Shown here: in pieces, positions 40,526 to 49,902 of the stretch
Position numbering within the stretch: position 1 is the first letter of the stretch
Layout of the letters: the number at the start of each line of letters is the position of its first letter
Assembly: GCA_026224775.1 (NCBI GenBank)
Contig: JAMFRP010000003.1
Span: 62,001 to 126,000 of the forward strand
Reading direction: 5' to 3'
Length of the DNA: 64,000 nucleotides
Source of the DNA: Bacteroidota bacterium
Lineage (GTDB): Bacteria; Bacteroidota; Bacteroidia; Sphingobacteriales; Sphingobacteriaceae
Notes under the pieces: generated by a model
What the model was told of the DNA's origin: nothing
Seen by the model: the letters and a program-made list of their open reading frames with translations, nothing else
Databases searched by the model: none
Translations under genes and position numbers: made by a program

Positions 40526-41251
40526 ATGCCCGATACCAAAAGAGAATTGATCAGCCGCCTGCAAAAAAATATTTTGCAATGGGAAGGCTACAAGCAGCCG
40601 CCTCCAGGTATGCGGGAGCTGATGGGTTTGGGTTCGGTGGAAGCCGCTTTTCCGAATGGTGTCTTTCCATTAGGCGCGGTGCATGAGCTGGTCTGCGGTA
40701 ATACCGAACAGGCTACGGCTTGCGGCGGGTTTGTAACAGGTTTACTTGCAGTATTGATGCAAAACGGCGGTGCTTGTTTATGGATCGGGCTTTCAGGAAA
40801 CTTGTTCCCTTCAGCATTAAAAGCCTTTGGCGTTGAGCCTGACCGCGTGATCTTTATTACGCTTTCAAAAGATAAAGATGTACTGTGGGTCATGGAAGAA
40901 GCGTTGAAATGCGCAGGACTGGCGGCGGTCATCGGTGAATTGAAAGAGATGGATTTTAAACAATCACGCCGCCTCCAACTGGCGGTGGAGCAAAGCCAGG
41001 TAACCGGCTTTGTGCTGCGTAATGAGTCAGACAAAATGGGTTCAACTGCCTGTGCCGCTCGCTGGCAGATCAAACCACTGCCGGGTGAGCCGGTAGATGG
41101 CTTGCCTGGTTTGGGTTTCCCGCGCTGGCAAGTCGAACTGCTGAAGGTACGTAATGGCCAACCAGGTAAATGGATTGTCGAATGGTCGGATGGTAAATTT
41201 ACTCCGGTTGAAAAACGGATTTTGGAGCAACAAAAACTATTAGTGGGGTGA
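40526..41251 (+). CDS. imuA: ImuA (RecA/SulA-like mutagenesis protein)
   Basis: The 241-residue protein has the RecA-like fold but no Walker A lysine. It begins with 'LISRLQKNILQWEGYKQPPP' and contains 'FPLGAVHELVCG' and 'GGACLWIGLSGNLFPSALKA'. ImuA helps recruit ImuB and the error-prone polymerase DnaE2 to lesions. It is the first gene of the imuA-imuB-dnaE2 cassette; its stop is 3 bases before the ATG of imuB. Expression should be damage-induced through the palindromes upstream. Confidence 0.87.
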   Translation: MPDTKRELISRLQKNILQWEGYKQPPPGMRELMGLGSVEAAFPNGVFPLGAVHELVCGNTEQATACGGFVTGLLAVLMQNGGACLWIGLSGNLFPSALKAFGVEPDRVIFITLSKDKDVLWVMEEALKCAGLAAVIGELKEMDFKQSRRLQLAVEQSQVTGFVLRNESDKMGSTACAARWQIKPLPGEPVDGLPGLGFPRWQVELLKVRNGQPGKWIVEWSDGKFTPVEKRILEQQKLLVG

Positions 41252-41254
41252 GTG

Positions 41255-42751
41255 ATGCAAAAGCGTTTTGTGGTTATATGGTTTCGTCATTTGACGACAG
41301 ACTGGCTGACCCTTCGGAGGCCGGAGCTAAAAGACGTGCCTTTTGTTTTTGCAGCGCCTGAACGTAATCGTATTATTATCACTGCCTCTAACCCTACGGC
41401 AGAAGTGCAGGGCGTTTATCGGGGCATGGCCGCAGCGGATGCCAAAGCCATCACCACAAATTTACAGGTACTCGATCATATTCCGGGGAAAGAAGCAAAG
41501 CTATTGCGCCAATTAGGTTTATGGTGCATTCGTTATACGCCCATTGTGGCCATCGACCTGCCGGACGGCCTGGTATTGGATATTTCGGGCTGCACCCATT
41601 TATGGAACGGTGAACGGGGTTACCTGAAAGAGATCGTTAACAAGCTGCGCGCATCGGGCTATGATGCACGGGCGGCCATAGCCGATACCATCGGTGCAGC
41701 CTGGGCTGTTGCCCGTTTCGGCAAAACATCGCCCATCATTAATAATGGGACGCAGGCACAGGCACTGATGGGTTTGCCCCCTATTGCACTCCGTTTAGAG
41801 CCGTTGGTATTGGAAAAGCTGCACAAATTGGGGTTCAGCACCATCAAAAGTTTTATGCAGATACCCCGCTCTGTATTGCGCAGACGGTTTGGCGAAGGTT
41901 TTTTGTTAAGGCTGGCGCAGGCATTGGGCCTGGAAGATGAGATCATTGAACCATTAATTCCGCCCGTGCCGTATGCCGAGCGCCTGCCCTGCATGGAGCC
42001 GGTAAGAACAGCTAAAGCGATTGAGATTGCCATTCAAAAATTATTAGAAGGCCTATGTGCCAGGTTACAGGCCGAAGGCAAAGGTGTCCGCAAAGCCACG
42101 CTCAAATGTTACCGCATTGACGGCAAAATGGTGCAGGCGGGCATCAGTACCAACCGGGGTTCGCATAGCGTATCCCACTTATTCAAGTTATTTGAATTAC
42201 AGGTCAGCAAGATCGAACCGGCTTTGGGCATCGAATTATTCTTGCTGGAAGCACCAAAAGTTGAGGATGTTGATGCGCCACAGGAAAAATTATGGGCGGG
42301 TAACCCAGGTTTACAGGATACCGCTTTGGCGGAACTGCTGGACAGGATCGCTACTAAAGTAGGCCCGGAACGTATCCGGCGCTATTTACCGGCGGAGCAT
42401 TACTGGCCGGAACGCTCCATAAAACCGGCAGTATCCCTATCAGAAATACCCTTGACCAAATGGCGAACGGACAGGCCGCGCCCGTTGCGCTTGCTGCGCC
42501 GCCCGGAGCGGGTTGAGGTCATGGCCCTTTTGCCGGATTACCCACCGAAAGTATTTACTTATAGGGGCAAGCGACATATAGTTGAAAAAGCGGACGGGCC
42601 GGAACGAATCGAGCGGGAATGGTGGCGGGACAAAGGCGAGCATAGGGATTATTACGCGGTGGAAGATTCCAACGGCGGGCGTTACTGGCTGTTCCGGTCT
42701 GGGCACTATGATGCCGCGCCGGAATGGTATTTACACGGTTTTTTTGCTTAA
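41255..42751 (+). CDS. imuB: ImuB (Y-family polymerase-like, catalytically dead)
   Basis: The 498-residue protein has the Y-family polymerase fold ('IWFRHLTTDWLTLRRPELKD' at the N-terminus, 'AADAKAITTNLQVLDHIPGK', and a helix-hairpin-helix region around residue 200). The catalytic acid residues of DinB-type polymerases are not in the usual place. ImuB lacks polymerase activity and links ImuA and DnaE2 to the sliding clamp. The ATG at 41255 is used because a GTG three bases up is less likely. The C-terminus continues with the long domain typical of Bacteroidota ImuB. Confidence 0.88.
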   Translation: MQKRFVVIWFRHLTTDWLTLRRPELKDVPFVFAAPERNRIIITASNPTAEVQGVYRGMAAADAKAITTNLQVLDHIPGKEAKLLRQLGLWCIRYTPIVAIDLPDGLVLDISGCTHLWNGERGYLKEIVNKLRASGYDARAAIADTIGAAWAVARFGKTSPIINNGTQAQALMGLPPIALRLEPLVLEKLHKLGFSTIKSFMQIPRSVLRRRFGEGFLLRLAQALGLEDEIIEPLIPPVPYAERLPCMEPVRTAKAIEIAIQKLLEGLCARLQAEGKGVRKATLKCYRIDGKMVQAGISTNRGSHSVSHLFKLFELQVSKIEPALGIELFLLEAPKVEDVDAPQEKLWAGNPGLQDTALAELLDRIATKVGPERIRRYLPAEHYWPERSIKPAVSLSEIPLTKWRTDRPRPLRLLRRPERVEVMALLPDYPPKVFTYRGKRHIVEKADGPERIEREWWRDKGEHRDYYAVEDSNGGRYWLFRSGHYDAAPEWYLHGFFA

Positions 42752-42756
42752 GAGTG

Positions 42757-45700
42757 ATGAGATACGCGGAATTACAGGCAACCAGCAATTTCAGCTTCCT
42801 TCGGGGCGGTTCGCACCCGGAGGAACTGGTCGAACAGGCTGCTGCCTATGGTTATGAAGCAATTGCCATTACAGACCGCAACAGCCTGGCGGGTATCGTT
42901 CGGGCGCATATCACCGCCAAAAAGCTGCCTGTTAAATTTATCTCAGCCTGCAGGCTGGATCTGTTAGATGGGCCAAGTTTGCTGGCCTACCCCACCGACC
43001 GGGATGCTTATGGCAGGCTTTCGGCATTATTGACCGCCGGAAATCTTCGGGCGGAAAAGGGAGAATGCCATTTATACAAAGCGGATGTATATACACACCA
43101 GGAGGGCATTAAATTCATCATCGTTCCGCCTGATACGCTGAATGCCAGGTTTGACTATGATGATGATTTCAAGAAGGACGTTAAGGAATACCGCGCAGCA
43201 TTTGGCAATTCATTGTATGTAGCAGCCACCCGTTCGTATAGCGGCGATGACGCGAAACAGCTTTTTAGACTATCACAATTAGGCGTTCCGATGGTTGCTG
43301 TAGGCGATGTGCATTACCACGAAGCGGTTCGCCGTGAATTACAGGATATATTAACCTGTATCCGCGAGAAATGCACGATCCATACAGCAGGTTTCCGGCT
43401 CCATGCCAATGCGGAAAGGTTTATCAAACCCATAGACGAATTACAGCGCCTGTTCCGGCAGTACCCGGAAGCGATCGAAAATGCTTTATCAATTGCAGAT
43501 GCCTGCACTTTTTCATTGGATACCCTGAAATATATTGAACCGGAAGAAGCGGTAGTTGATGGGATGGGGCCACAGGAGCGTTTAACACAATACACATGGG
43601 CGGGCGCTAAGGAACATTATGGAGAAAAGGTACCTCAAAAAGTTTGCGATCAGCTTGAATTTGAACTGGCTTTTATTGAGAAACGCAAGCTGGCCCCGTA
43701 TTTTCTGCGGGTATATAAATACACGCAAAAAGCCGAGGAATTAGGTATTTTACACCAGGGGCGCGGTTCTGCAGCCAACTCGACGGTTTGTTATTGTCTG
43801 TCTATCACCGCCGTCGATCCCATGAAATCCCGGCTGCTGTTTTCCCGCTTTATGTCGGATGCGCGCGAAGAGTGGCCTGATATTGACGTTGATTTCGAAC
43901 ATGAACGGCGCGAAGAAATTATCCAATATATCTATGAAGACTATGGCCGTGAACATGCGGCTATTGTAGCAACCGTTACACAGGAACGGCACCGTGGCGC
44001 TATCCGGGATGTGGGTAAAGCAATGGGCTTATCGGAAGATACCATAAAGCGTATTGGTGCTACGATATGGGATTTCAGCGAAGAAGGTTTTGATGAGAAG
44101 AGGTTAAATGAGCAGGGTTTAAACCCGCATGATCCGTTGATCTACAAGGTGCTGGAATTGACGACACTGCTCATGGGTTTCCCAAGACAGTTAGGCCAAC
44201 ACACCGGTGGGTTTGTAATCACGGATAACAAGCTATCCGACCTCTGTCCAGTACTAAACGCCCGCATGGAAAACCGCACCCAACTGGAATGGAACAAAGA
44301 TGATTTAGAGGCCTTGGGTATTTTAAAAGTGGATGTATTGGGCTTGGGTATGCTGACCATGATCCGCAAGGCGTTTGATATGGTATTGCAGCACTATGGT
44401 AAAAAATTAACACTGGCGAACGTGCCGCAGGATGACCCGAAGGTTTATGAAATGATCTGCCATGCCGATACTATCGGCGTGTTCCAAATCGAGAGCCGGG
44501 CGCAAATGTCGATGTTGCCGAGATTAAAGCCGACCTGTTTTTATGATCTGGTGATCGAAGTGGCCATTGTCCGTCCCGGTCCAATACAGGGCGATATGGT
44601 GCATCCTTACCTGCGCCGCCGGAACGGAGAGGAACCTGTTGAATACCCGTCCAAAGAGTTAGAAGATATTTTGGGCCGTACATTAGGTGTGCCATTATTT
44701 CAAGAACAAGCGATGGAAATCGCCATTGTCGCCGCAGGCTTTACACCAGCAGAAGCAGACGAGTTAAGGCGCAGCATGGCCAGTTTTAAAGCGAATGGCA
44801 AACTTGGTTTATACGAAAAGAAGTTGGTGGATGGTATGGTCGCGCGCGGGTACGAAGAAGGATTTTCTCGACGTGTCTTTAAACAGTTGCAGGGATTTGA
44901 GGGTTATGGTTTCCCGGAGAGCCATGCAGCCTCCTTTGCTCTATTAGTATATATATCTTCCTGGCTCAAATATTATTACCCCGATGTATTCTGCACGGCA
45001 CTCTTAAACAGTCAACCAATGGGTTTTTATCAGCCTGCGCAGATCGTAAGGGATGCAAGGGATCACCAGGTTAAAGTATTGCCTGTTGATGTGAACCATT
45101 CTTTTTGGGATAATACGCTGGAAGAAAAGGGTGGTCAGTATCGTATAGTACGTTTGGGTTTCCGGCAGGTCAAAGGATTGCGCGAAGAAGATGTGCAGCT
45201 ATTAATCGCTGGCAGAGATAAGCATTACAGCCATGTTGACCAGCTTCGGAGTGCAGGTGTAGCGGAAGCCGCATTAGAAAAATTAAGCGATGCGGATGCT
45301 TTCCGCTCATTGGGTTCAGACCGCCGAAAGGCTTTGTGGGAAGTATCGGCTTTAGGTGACCGGCCTGTAGCCTTATTTGAAGGAACACCATCGGAAAGCG
45401 TTAAAGAAGTGCAAATAACTTTACCGTTCATGACAGAGGGCGAGCATGTGGTACAGGATTATGCCGCGATAGGCTTATCCCTGAAAAATCATCCGGTGGC
45501 GTTGGTGCGCGAAAAACTTGATTTATTGCGCAATGCCCCAATCGGAGATCTTAAAAAGATGAAGGACGGCGATCCGGTAAGGGCAGCCGGACTGATCACC
45601 GTGCGTCAGCGGCCAGGCACGGCTAAAGGCATTCTGTTTATGACCCTGGAAGACGAAACCGGTGCGGCTAATATCGTGGTATGGGAAAAGCTGTTTGACA

Positions 45701-45939
45701 AGTTCCGTAAGGAGATCATCCAGTCCCGTTTGTTCATGGTGGAAGGAAAGTTGCAAATTGAAGGCGAGGTGATCCATTTGGTGGCTAGGCGATGTTTTAA
45801 TTTGAATAGCCTGTTGCGTGGTTTGACCATCTCCAATGAAGATAACTTACCGCTATTAACGCTGGCTCGTGCAGATGAAACCACAGCGCCTGGGCCGGAT
45901 AGCCGGGAGGCTTTTCATAAGGGCAGGAATTTCAGGTAA
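42757..45939 (+). CDS. dnaE2: DnaE2, error-prone DNA polymerase III alpha subunit
   Basis: The 1060-residue protein has a PHP domain at the start ('YAELQATSNFSFLRGGSHPE', about 1-210). The polymerase core includes 'GRGSAANSTVCYCLSIT' and 'DIDVDFEHERR', with the catalytic Asp pair in D-x-D-x-D. Finger and tau-binding parts follow, and a C-terminal OB fold ('RAAGLITVRQRPGTAKG'). The length and lack of a long beta-binding tail fit DnaE2 rather than DnaE1. It carries out translesion synthesis with ImuA and ImuB. The start at 42757 gives a 5-base gap after imuB. Confidence 0.93.
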   Translation: MRYAELQATSNFSFLRGGSHPEELVEQAAAYGYEAIAITDRNSLAGIVRAHITAKKLPVKFISACRLDLLDGPSLLAYPTDRDAYGRLSALLTAGNLRAEKGECHLYKADVYTHQEGIKFIIVPPDTLNARFDYDDDFKKDVKEYRAAFGNSLYVAATRSYSGDDAKQLFRLSQLGVPMVAVGDVHYHEAVRRELQDILTCIREKCTIHTAGFRLHANAERFIKPIDELQRLFRQYPEAIENALSIADACTFSLDTLKYIEPEEAVVDGMGPQERLTQYTWAGAKEHYGEKVPQKVCDQLEFELAFIEKRKLAPYFLRVYKYTQKAEELGILHQGRGSAANSTVCYCLSITAVDPMKSRLLFSRFMSDAREEWPDIDVDFEHERREEIIQYIYEDYGREHAAIVATVTQERHRGAIRDVGKAMGLSEDTIKRIGATIWDFSEEGFDEKRLNEQGLNPHDPLIYKVLELTTLLMGFPRQLGQHTGGFVITDNKLSDLCPVLNARMENRTQLEWNKDDLEALGILKVDVLGLGMLTMIRKAFDMVLQHYGKKLTLANVPQDDPKVYEMICHADTIGVFQIESRAQMSMLPRLKPTCFYDLVIEVAIVRPGPIQGDMVHPYLRRRNGEEPVEYPSKELEDILGRTLGVPLFQEQAMEIAIVAAGFTPAEADELRRSMASFKANGKLGLYEKKLVDGMVARGYEEGFSRRVFKQLQGFEGYGFPESHAASFALLVYISSWLKYYYPDVFCTALLNSQPMGFYQPAQIVRDARDHQVKVLPVDVNHSFWDNTLEEKGGQYRIVRLGFRQVKGLREEDVQLLIAGRDKHYSHVDQLRSAGVAEAALEKLSDADAFRSLGSDRRKALWEVSALGDRPVALFEGTPSESVKEVQITLPFMTEGEHVVQDYAAIGLSLKNHPVALVREKLDLLRNAPIGDLKKMKDGDPVRAAGLITVRQRPGTAKGILFMTLEDETGAANIVVWEKLFDKFRKEIIQSRLFMVEGKLQIEGEVIHLVARRCFNLNSLLRGLTISNEDNLPLLTLARADETTAPGPDSREAFHKGRNFR

Positions 45940-45981
45940 TAGTCATGTTCTTTTTGAACCGAAGAAAATTTAACTTTGTTT

Positions 45982-46281
45982 ATGAGTTTTCAGAAGATCA
46001 GACCGGTTATTTCCTATACCGAATTTTTACAGGCTATAAAAGAAATTAAAGACTTTGCCAGCACACGGGGCAAGCTCTATGCAGCTGATGGCATAATGGA
46101 TGAAATGCTCTATTTCCAGCGACTGAATGCCCAAATAACGGATGATGCCATAGACCTGAAAGCATTGTACCGAGCTTATGTTGAACTCGATGATTACCAT
46201 ACTGAAAACTTCCGGCCTTATGTTCCTCGCAAACATTCACCAGGTAGGGCGCTCTTGCTTCGCCTTCAACTGATTGGCTGA
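45982..46281 (+). CDS. small hypothetical protein, 99 aa, possibly leaderless transcript
   Basis: The protein has 'IRPVISYTEFLQAIKEIKDF' and an acidic middle part. No domain recognised. The box TAACTTTG (45971-45978, exact TAnnTTTG match) ends only 3 bases before the ATG, so the transcript probably starts at or inside the start codon, as for the TetR gene at 5802. A TTG at 45976 lies inside the box and is not used. Confidence 0.55.
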   Translation: MSFQKIRPVISYTEFLQAIKEIKDFASTRGKLYAADGIMDEMLYFQRLNAQITDDAIDLKALYRAYVELDDYHTENFRPYVPRKHSPGRALLLRLQLIG

Positions 46282-46683
46282 CCAACCCGCATTTAAAACC
46301 ATTTGCCGTTTCCGCCCCGATAATGATCAGGTCGGAACGGGCTCTCCGTTCCAATCTTTTTCAAAGGATTTCCCTGCGATCCCTAACGGAACACTGTTTA
46401 GCTTTTGAAGAAAAAAAGCTTTATCCATTCGCTTCGCTCTTTTCTTCAGCACTTTTTCTTCCCCGGAAACAAGCGCCTGCCTACCGTATGCCCGGCCCGC
46501 TATCCGAATTGTACCGTACACTCCGTTTAACCTGGCCAATTCATCCCACTCATCCGGCAGCCCGGCACTTATGAAATACAGGGCTGTTTATTGCCTGTTC
46601 ATCCAATCAGCAATAAAATTTTCATTTAGCCTTTCGACGATTCCTCTTAAACATTAGTTTTCAAGAATACAAGGGTAAATAGA
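46282..46683. other. non-coding GC-richer island with conserved 61-bp block (copy A)
   Basis: No convincing gene is seen. The ORFs that cross it on either strand have shadow-like composition. A 61-base block at 46507-46567 matches 55843-55903 at 47 of 61 positions. The word CACTGTTTAG also occurs in both islands (near 46393 and 56095). It looks like a repeated non-coding element of this ICE family, with unknown function. Confidence 0.5.
46507..46567. repeat. conserved 61-bp intergenic repeat, copy A
   Basis: The block is 77 percent identical to copy B at 55843-55903. Identity includes ACCGTAC, TTAACNTGGCC and TTCATCCC segments. It is not flanked by terminal inverted repeats. Confidence 0.6.
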
Positions 46684-46887
46684 TCAAATTGCTGTTATTA
46701 CGGCCTGTATAAGCTGCGGACCCATTTCCATTTTGTTGGAGGAATGGTTGACCCATTTATCATCCTTAAAGATGAAGCTATAGGGGGTATTATACATGTC
46801 GATGCTAATTAAAGCATCAGTTTTGTTTACGATAAAGAAGGAGTAGGTGCGGTTGTCGTCGTGGGCAATTAGTTTTTCTGTGGTCAT
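46684..46887 (-). CDS. small hypothetical protein, 67 aa
   Basis: A small beta-rich protein ('RTYSFFIVNKTDALISIDMY') ending in a helix 'MGPQLIQAVITAI'. Its pattern resembles the divergent neighbour at 46926, which also ends in 'KGLLQAIAEAL', so the two may be distant homologues. A -7 box TATCTTTG on the minus strand (46898-46905) lies 10 bases upstream of the start. No function known. Confidence 0.55.
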   Translation of the reverse strand: MTTEKLIAHDDNRTYSFFIVNKTDALISIDMYNTPYSFIFKDDKWVNHSSNKMEMGPQLIQAVITAI

Positions 46888-46897
46888 AAATATAAAA

Positions 46898-46918
46898 CAA
46901 AGATATTATTTAAGTTTG
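46898..46918. promoter_or_regulatory. back-to-back -7 boxes of the divergent small genes
   Basis: The minus-strand box TATCTTTG (46898-46905) and the plus-strand box TAAGTTTG (46911-46918) both match TAnnTTTG exactly and are 5 bases apart. Each -33 region would lie inside the other gene's leader, so the two promoters should compete. Confidence 0.5.
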
Positions 46919-46925
46919 ATGGTGA

Positions 46926-47168
46926 ATGGATGAATTGACATTGCCCTTAATTTATAACGGTGAAGAAATGGAGCTGCCATTGAAAATGTATGCCTATGGT
47001 TATACATTCCGGGTAGAAGTACTGGTGGGTGACACTGCCGTAATTTTCGAGCCAGACGAGGAAGGAAGTTACCGGGCGCTAGTCAGCCTTGAACAGCTTG
47101 AAAAGAATAAAACAGTGAGTAAAGGCCTTTTGCAGGCAATTGCAGAAGCTTTAGAAAAATTGCGTTAA
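46926..47168 (+). CDS. small hypothetical protein, 80 aa
   Basis: A beta-rich small acidic protein ('LIYNGEEMELPLKMYAYGYT') with a helical end. Related in pattern to the gene at 46684. It is followed after 7 bases by another small gene, so they are in one transcript. Confidence 0.55.
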   Translation: MDELTLPLIYNGEEMELPLKMYAYGYTFRVEVLVGDTAVIFEPDEEGSYRALVSLEQLEKNKTVSKGLLQAIAEALEKLR

Positions 47169-47175
47169 TTAGGCT

Positions 47176-47406
47176 ATGCTGACTTTATATGATTTTAACG
47201 GGATGGATGAAAAGGCACAGGAGGAAGCTGTGTTCACAGAAGGCATTTTTGTCGGTGACCGTAATGAAGGTGGACTTAAAGTGCAATTGTATCGCCTTTA
47301 TGGTTTTTATGTAGAAGTGTTTTATAACCAAAAGGAAAACAAGATCACTCGCTACCGTTCATTCAAATCTCTGGGGCAACTGACCCCTTATTTGAAGCTT
47401 AACTAA
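47176..47406 (+). CDS. small hypothetical protein, 76 aa
   Basis: A short beta-rich protein with 'YDFNGMDEKAQEEAVFTEGI' and 'KVQLYRLYGFYVEVFYNQK'. These are features of small proteins of unknown function that accompany Bacteroidota ICEs. It is cotranscribed with the 80-aa protein. Confidence 0.55.
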   Translation: MLTLYDFNGMDEKAQEEAVFTEGIFVGDRNEGGLKVQLYRLYGFYVEVFYNQKENKITRYRSFKSLGQLTPYLKLN

Positions 47407-47605
47407 CTCTACTAATTAGACGAAAGTAATCATCTACGGGATCGCTTACAATCAAATATAATTATAGCGAGTTATGTCCTAATCAGAGTTTTAGTACGTT
47501 TGCCGCGGCAGAGGTCAAATTTCAATAAAATTCTATTATTCAGCATATTACACTTGCATTATTGCAATTTATTTCGTTGATTTATACAACTTAAAACTTA
47601 TTGCA

Positions 47606-48382
47606 ATGAAAACCCCTAAACATCATTTCGGCAAACTGCCGCCAAAAAAAGATACGCGTACTCTTTTATTTTCCAGTTACTTTTTACCTGCACAAATGCC
47701 ACCATTGCCGCAACAGGTTTCTTGGCAAAATGCGCTGCCAGCAAATTGTGGTTGGATGGGAAACGACACACTCAATGACTGTACCTGCGCTTCTGCCGGA
47801 CACCTTGTTATGAGTTGGACTGGCAACGCCTCTGGTAATTGTAAAATCTTATCGGATCAGGACATTATTGCCTGCTTTAGTGCCCTTACTGGATATGATC
47901 CTGCATCCGGAGCCAACAATACCGGCGTATACTGTCTCGATATGTTAAAATATTGGCAACAAACAGGTGTTGGCGGTGATTTGATAGACAGTTATGTACA
48001 ATTAGACAATGGCCGATTTCAACAAATTCAGGCAGCTATCTATTTGTTCGGCGGAGCTATTGCTGGATTTGCTTTGCCTGGGTTTGTAGATGTTGAACCT
48101 GTACCAGCGATTTGGGATGTCCCGGCCGGAGGCGCAACGGGTATTAACGCACCCAACTCTAATAACGGTCATGCAGTACCGCTTGTTGGATACGATTCAA
48201 ATTACATTTATTTCGTAACATGGGGCGAGTTGAAACGCATGACCTGGAATTTTTATTCAGCTTACAGTGATGAAGCCTGGGTTGCCTTGTCGTCCAGTGA
48301 CTGGCTGAATAATGGACAAAATCCTGCGGGGTTTGACCTTCCCGCTCTGCAGGCAGACCTTGGAGAAATTAACAATGCTTAA
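47606..48382 (+). CDS. papain-like (C1 family) cysteine protein
   Basis: The 258-residue protein has a papain-fold arrangement: the nucleophile region 'NDCTCASAGHLVMSW' with Cys59 and Cys61, and the His region 'NNGHAVPLVGYDSNYIYF' (His189) followed by 'WGELKRMTW'. The nucleophile context differs from standard papain (Cys-Gly-Ser-Cys-Trp). No signal peptide is visible, so it may act in the cytoplasm or be exported in another way. The next gene encodes an exported partner. A peptidase or peptide-bond-forming role is uncertain. Confidence 0.65.
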   Translation: MKTPKHHFGKLPPKKDTRTLLFSSYFLPAQMPPLPQQVSWQNALPANCGWMGNDTLNDCTCASAGHLVMSWTGNASGNCKILSDQDIIACFSALTGYDPASGANNTGVYCLDMLKYWQQTGVGGDLIDSYVQLDNGRFQQIQAAIYLFGGAIAGFALPGFVDVEPVPAIWDVPAGGATGINAPNSNNGHAVPLVGYDSNYIYFVTWGELKRMTWNFYSAYSDEAWVALSSSDWLNNGQNPAGFDLPALQADLGEINNA

Positions 48383-48402
48383 ACAACCTAAATCCCCTTA
48401 TC

Positions 48403-49836
48403 ATGAAAACTAAATTTTTACTCTTTACACTTCTTTTTCTACCATGCTTAGTGAAAGCTCAGGATACCTATACTTTTAACTATGATTACCTGCAAAAACG
48501 CATAATTAGTTACCAGAAGAAAGGGGCACCAAAATCGACACCAATAGATAATGACGGCGAATTGAGGAAATTAATATTGAACAATGGCGATATTGTTATA
48601 GTACAGATTGACAATATAAATACTTATGCCTACTCAATAGCTGTTACGGTACAAAGTCAGTCATTCAATCAAACTCCTCCTCCCTTATTGGCTTCTTTAT
48701 TTACAGACTTTAATCCTTCCGCTTTGGCAGTTGCGCCTCCGGCAGCCCGTCCAGGTTATGTAGCTCCACCACCGGCATATCCACAATCAACGACACTTGC
48801 TACAGATATACAGAAGGTTGTGACTGCCAGACGGGAATTCTATATGCGGAGTTTGGCGCTGACCTATCGAAAGTTTGATGCGAATACCGCAGCTACTGCA
48901 CCCGACATCCAGGCTGTTCAAAATTCCACCCCTGCAACTTTATTGACTGATTACAAGGCAGCGTTAGTACTAATGGATAAGGTGCAGTCGGATTACCTGG
49001 CTGGAAAAGCTTCTAATACTACTGTTGATGATAAAACACTTTTGGATAATCTCTATAAAGGTTATAGTGACAAAGATTATCCAACTGCATTTGAAGCTTA
49101 TTTAAAAGAGCAACTAAACATATCAAAATCTGATTTTGAATATACTACCCCACCTGTAACTGTCAAGGGCGAAAAGGTCGCTATCGTAATTGCCATCGGC
49201 GCGATAGCCAGTAATACTGCACAACAAAGCGCGGCCGGTTATACCGCAGTTTCCAGAGAATACGACCTCAAAGTACAAGCACTTTGGCATTGGAGTTTTT
49301 CAACGGGATTTTTTATGTCCTCATTGGGTTCAAAAACCTACATATCAAGGCCAAATACACACACCAATTCGACAGTAACTCCGCCAGTGGATACTGTCAC
49401 AGGTTATCAAAATGTTCTGGATAATAATACGAAATTAGTTTTTGGCGCGACAGCACTGCTTCACTACACTTACAAGATAACGCCCGGTTTTGAACTAGGT
49501 GGCCACGTTGGATTAGGCGTTCCGATAAATACAAGTTTTAACATGAATTATCTGGCAGGCGGGACGGTGTTCCTTTTTAACGATAATCGGCTCGGAATTA
49601 ACTTTGGTCTAGCTGCCGGTTACACGCCTCAGTTATCACCGAACGTTTCCACCAGCGTGGTCTATAAAAACGCGACAGATGTTCCAATTAGCTATGTAGA
49701 TAAGTTTAGAGCAGATCGATTCGAAATCTCGATCACCTATAATTTAAGTGACTTGTTCGGTGGTTCGTCGACGACGACACCTGCAGGCGCGGCAACACCT
49801 GCGGCAGCAGCCACGCCTGCGAGTAAAGGGCCTTAG
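48403..49836 (+). CDS. exported protein with probable outer-membrane barrel C-terminus
   Basis: A signal peptide (1-19, 'VKAQD') is followed by a soluble region with a Pro/Ala-rich stretch (about 115-130). The C-terminal part (about 285-455) has alternating strands as in a small outer-membrane barrel ('WSFSTGFFMSSLGSKTYI', 'FELGGHVGLGVPINTSF', 'RLGINFGLAAGY'). The very end is an Ala/Thr-Pro repeat ('TPAGAATPAAAATPA'). It lies 20 bases after the papain-like gene, so they are co-transcribed. The function is unknown. Confidence 0.6.
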   Translation: MKTKFLLFTLLFLPCLVKAQDTYTFNYDYLQKRIISYQKKGAPKSTPIDNDGELRKLILNNGDIVIVQIDNINTYAYSIAVTVQSQSFNQTPPPLLASLFTDFNPSALAVAPPAARPGYVAPPPAYPQSTTLATDIQKVVTARREFYMRSLALTYRKFDANTAATAPDIQAVQNSTPATLLTDYKAALVLMDKVQSDYLAGKASNTTVDDKTLLDNLYKGYSDKDYPTAFEAYLKEQLNISKSDFEYTTPPVTVKGEKVAIVIAIGAIASNTAQQSAAGYTAVSREYDLKVQALWHWSFSTGFFMSSLGSKTYISRPNTHTNSTVTPPVDTVTGYQNVLDNNTKLVFGATALLHYTYKITPGFELGGHVGLGVPINTSFNMNYLAGGTVFLFNDNRLGINFGLAAGYTPQLSPNVSTSVVYKNATDVPISYVDKFRADRFEISITYNLSDLFGGSSTTTPAGAATPAAAATPASKGP

Positions 49837-49902
49837 TAACGAAGCAGATAAACACATTAATGTTTATTTTGCAGAAATTTAATATTATAAAACCCAATCG
49901 CA

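Noticed and set aside
46323..46574. ORF of 83 codons overlapping the non-coding island, and the minus-strand ORFs across 46046-46539
   Set aside because: Composition is shadow-like, with arginine/proline-rich tails. The similarity to the island at 55843 is shared at DNA level, including positions that would break the frame pattern, so a repeated non-coding element is the better reading.
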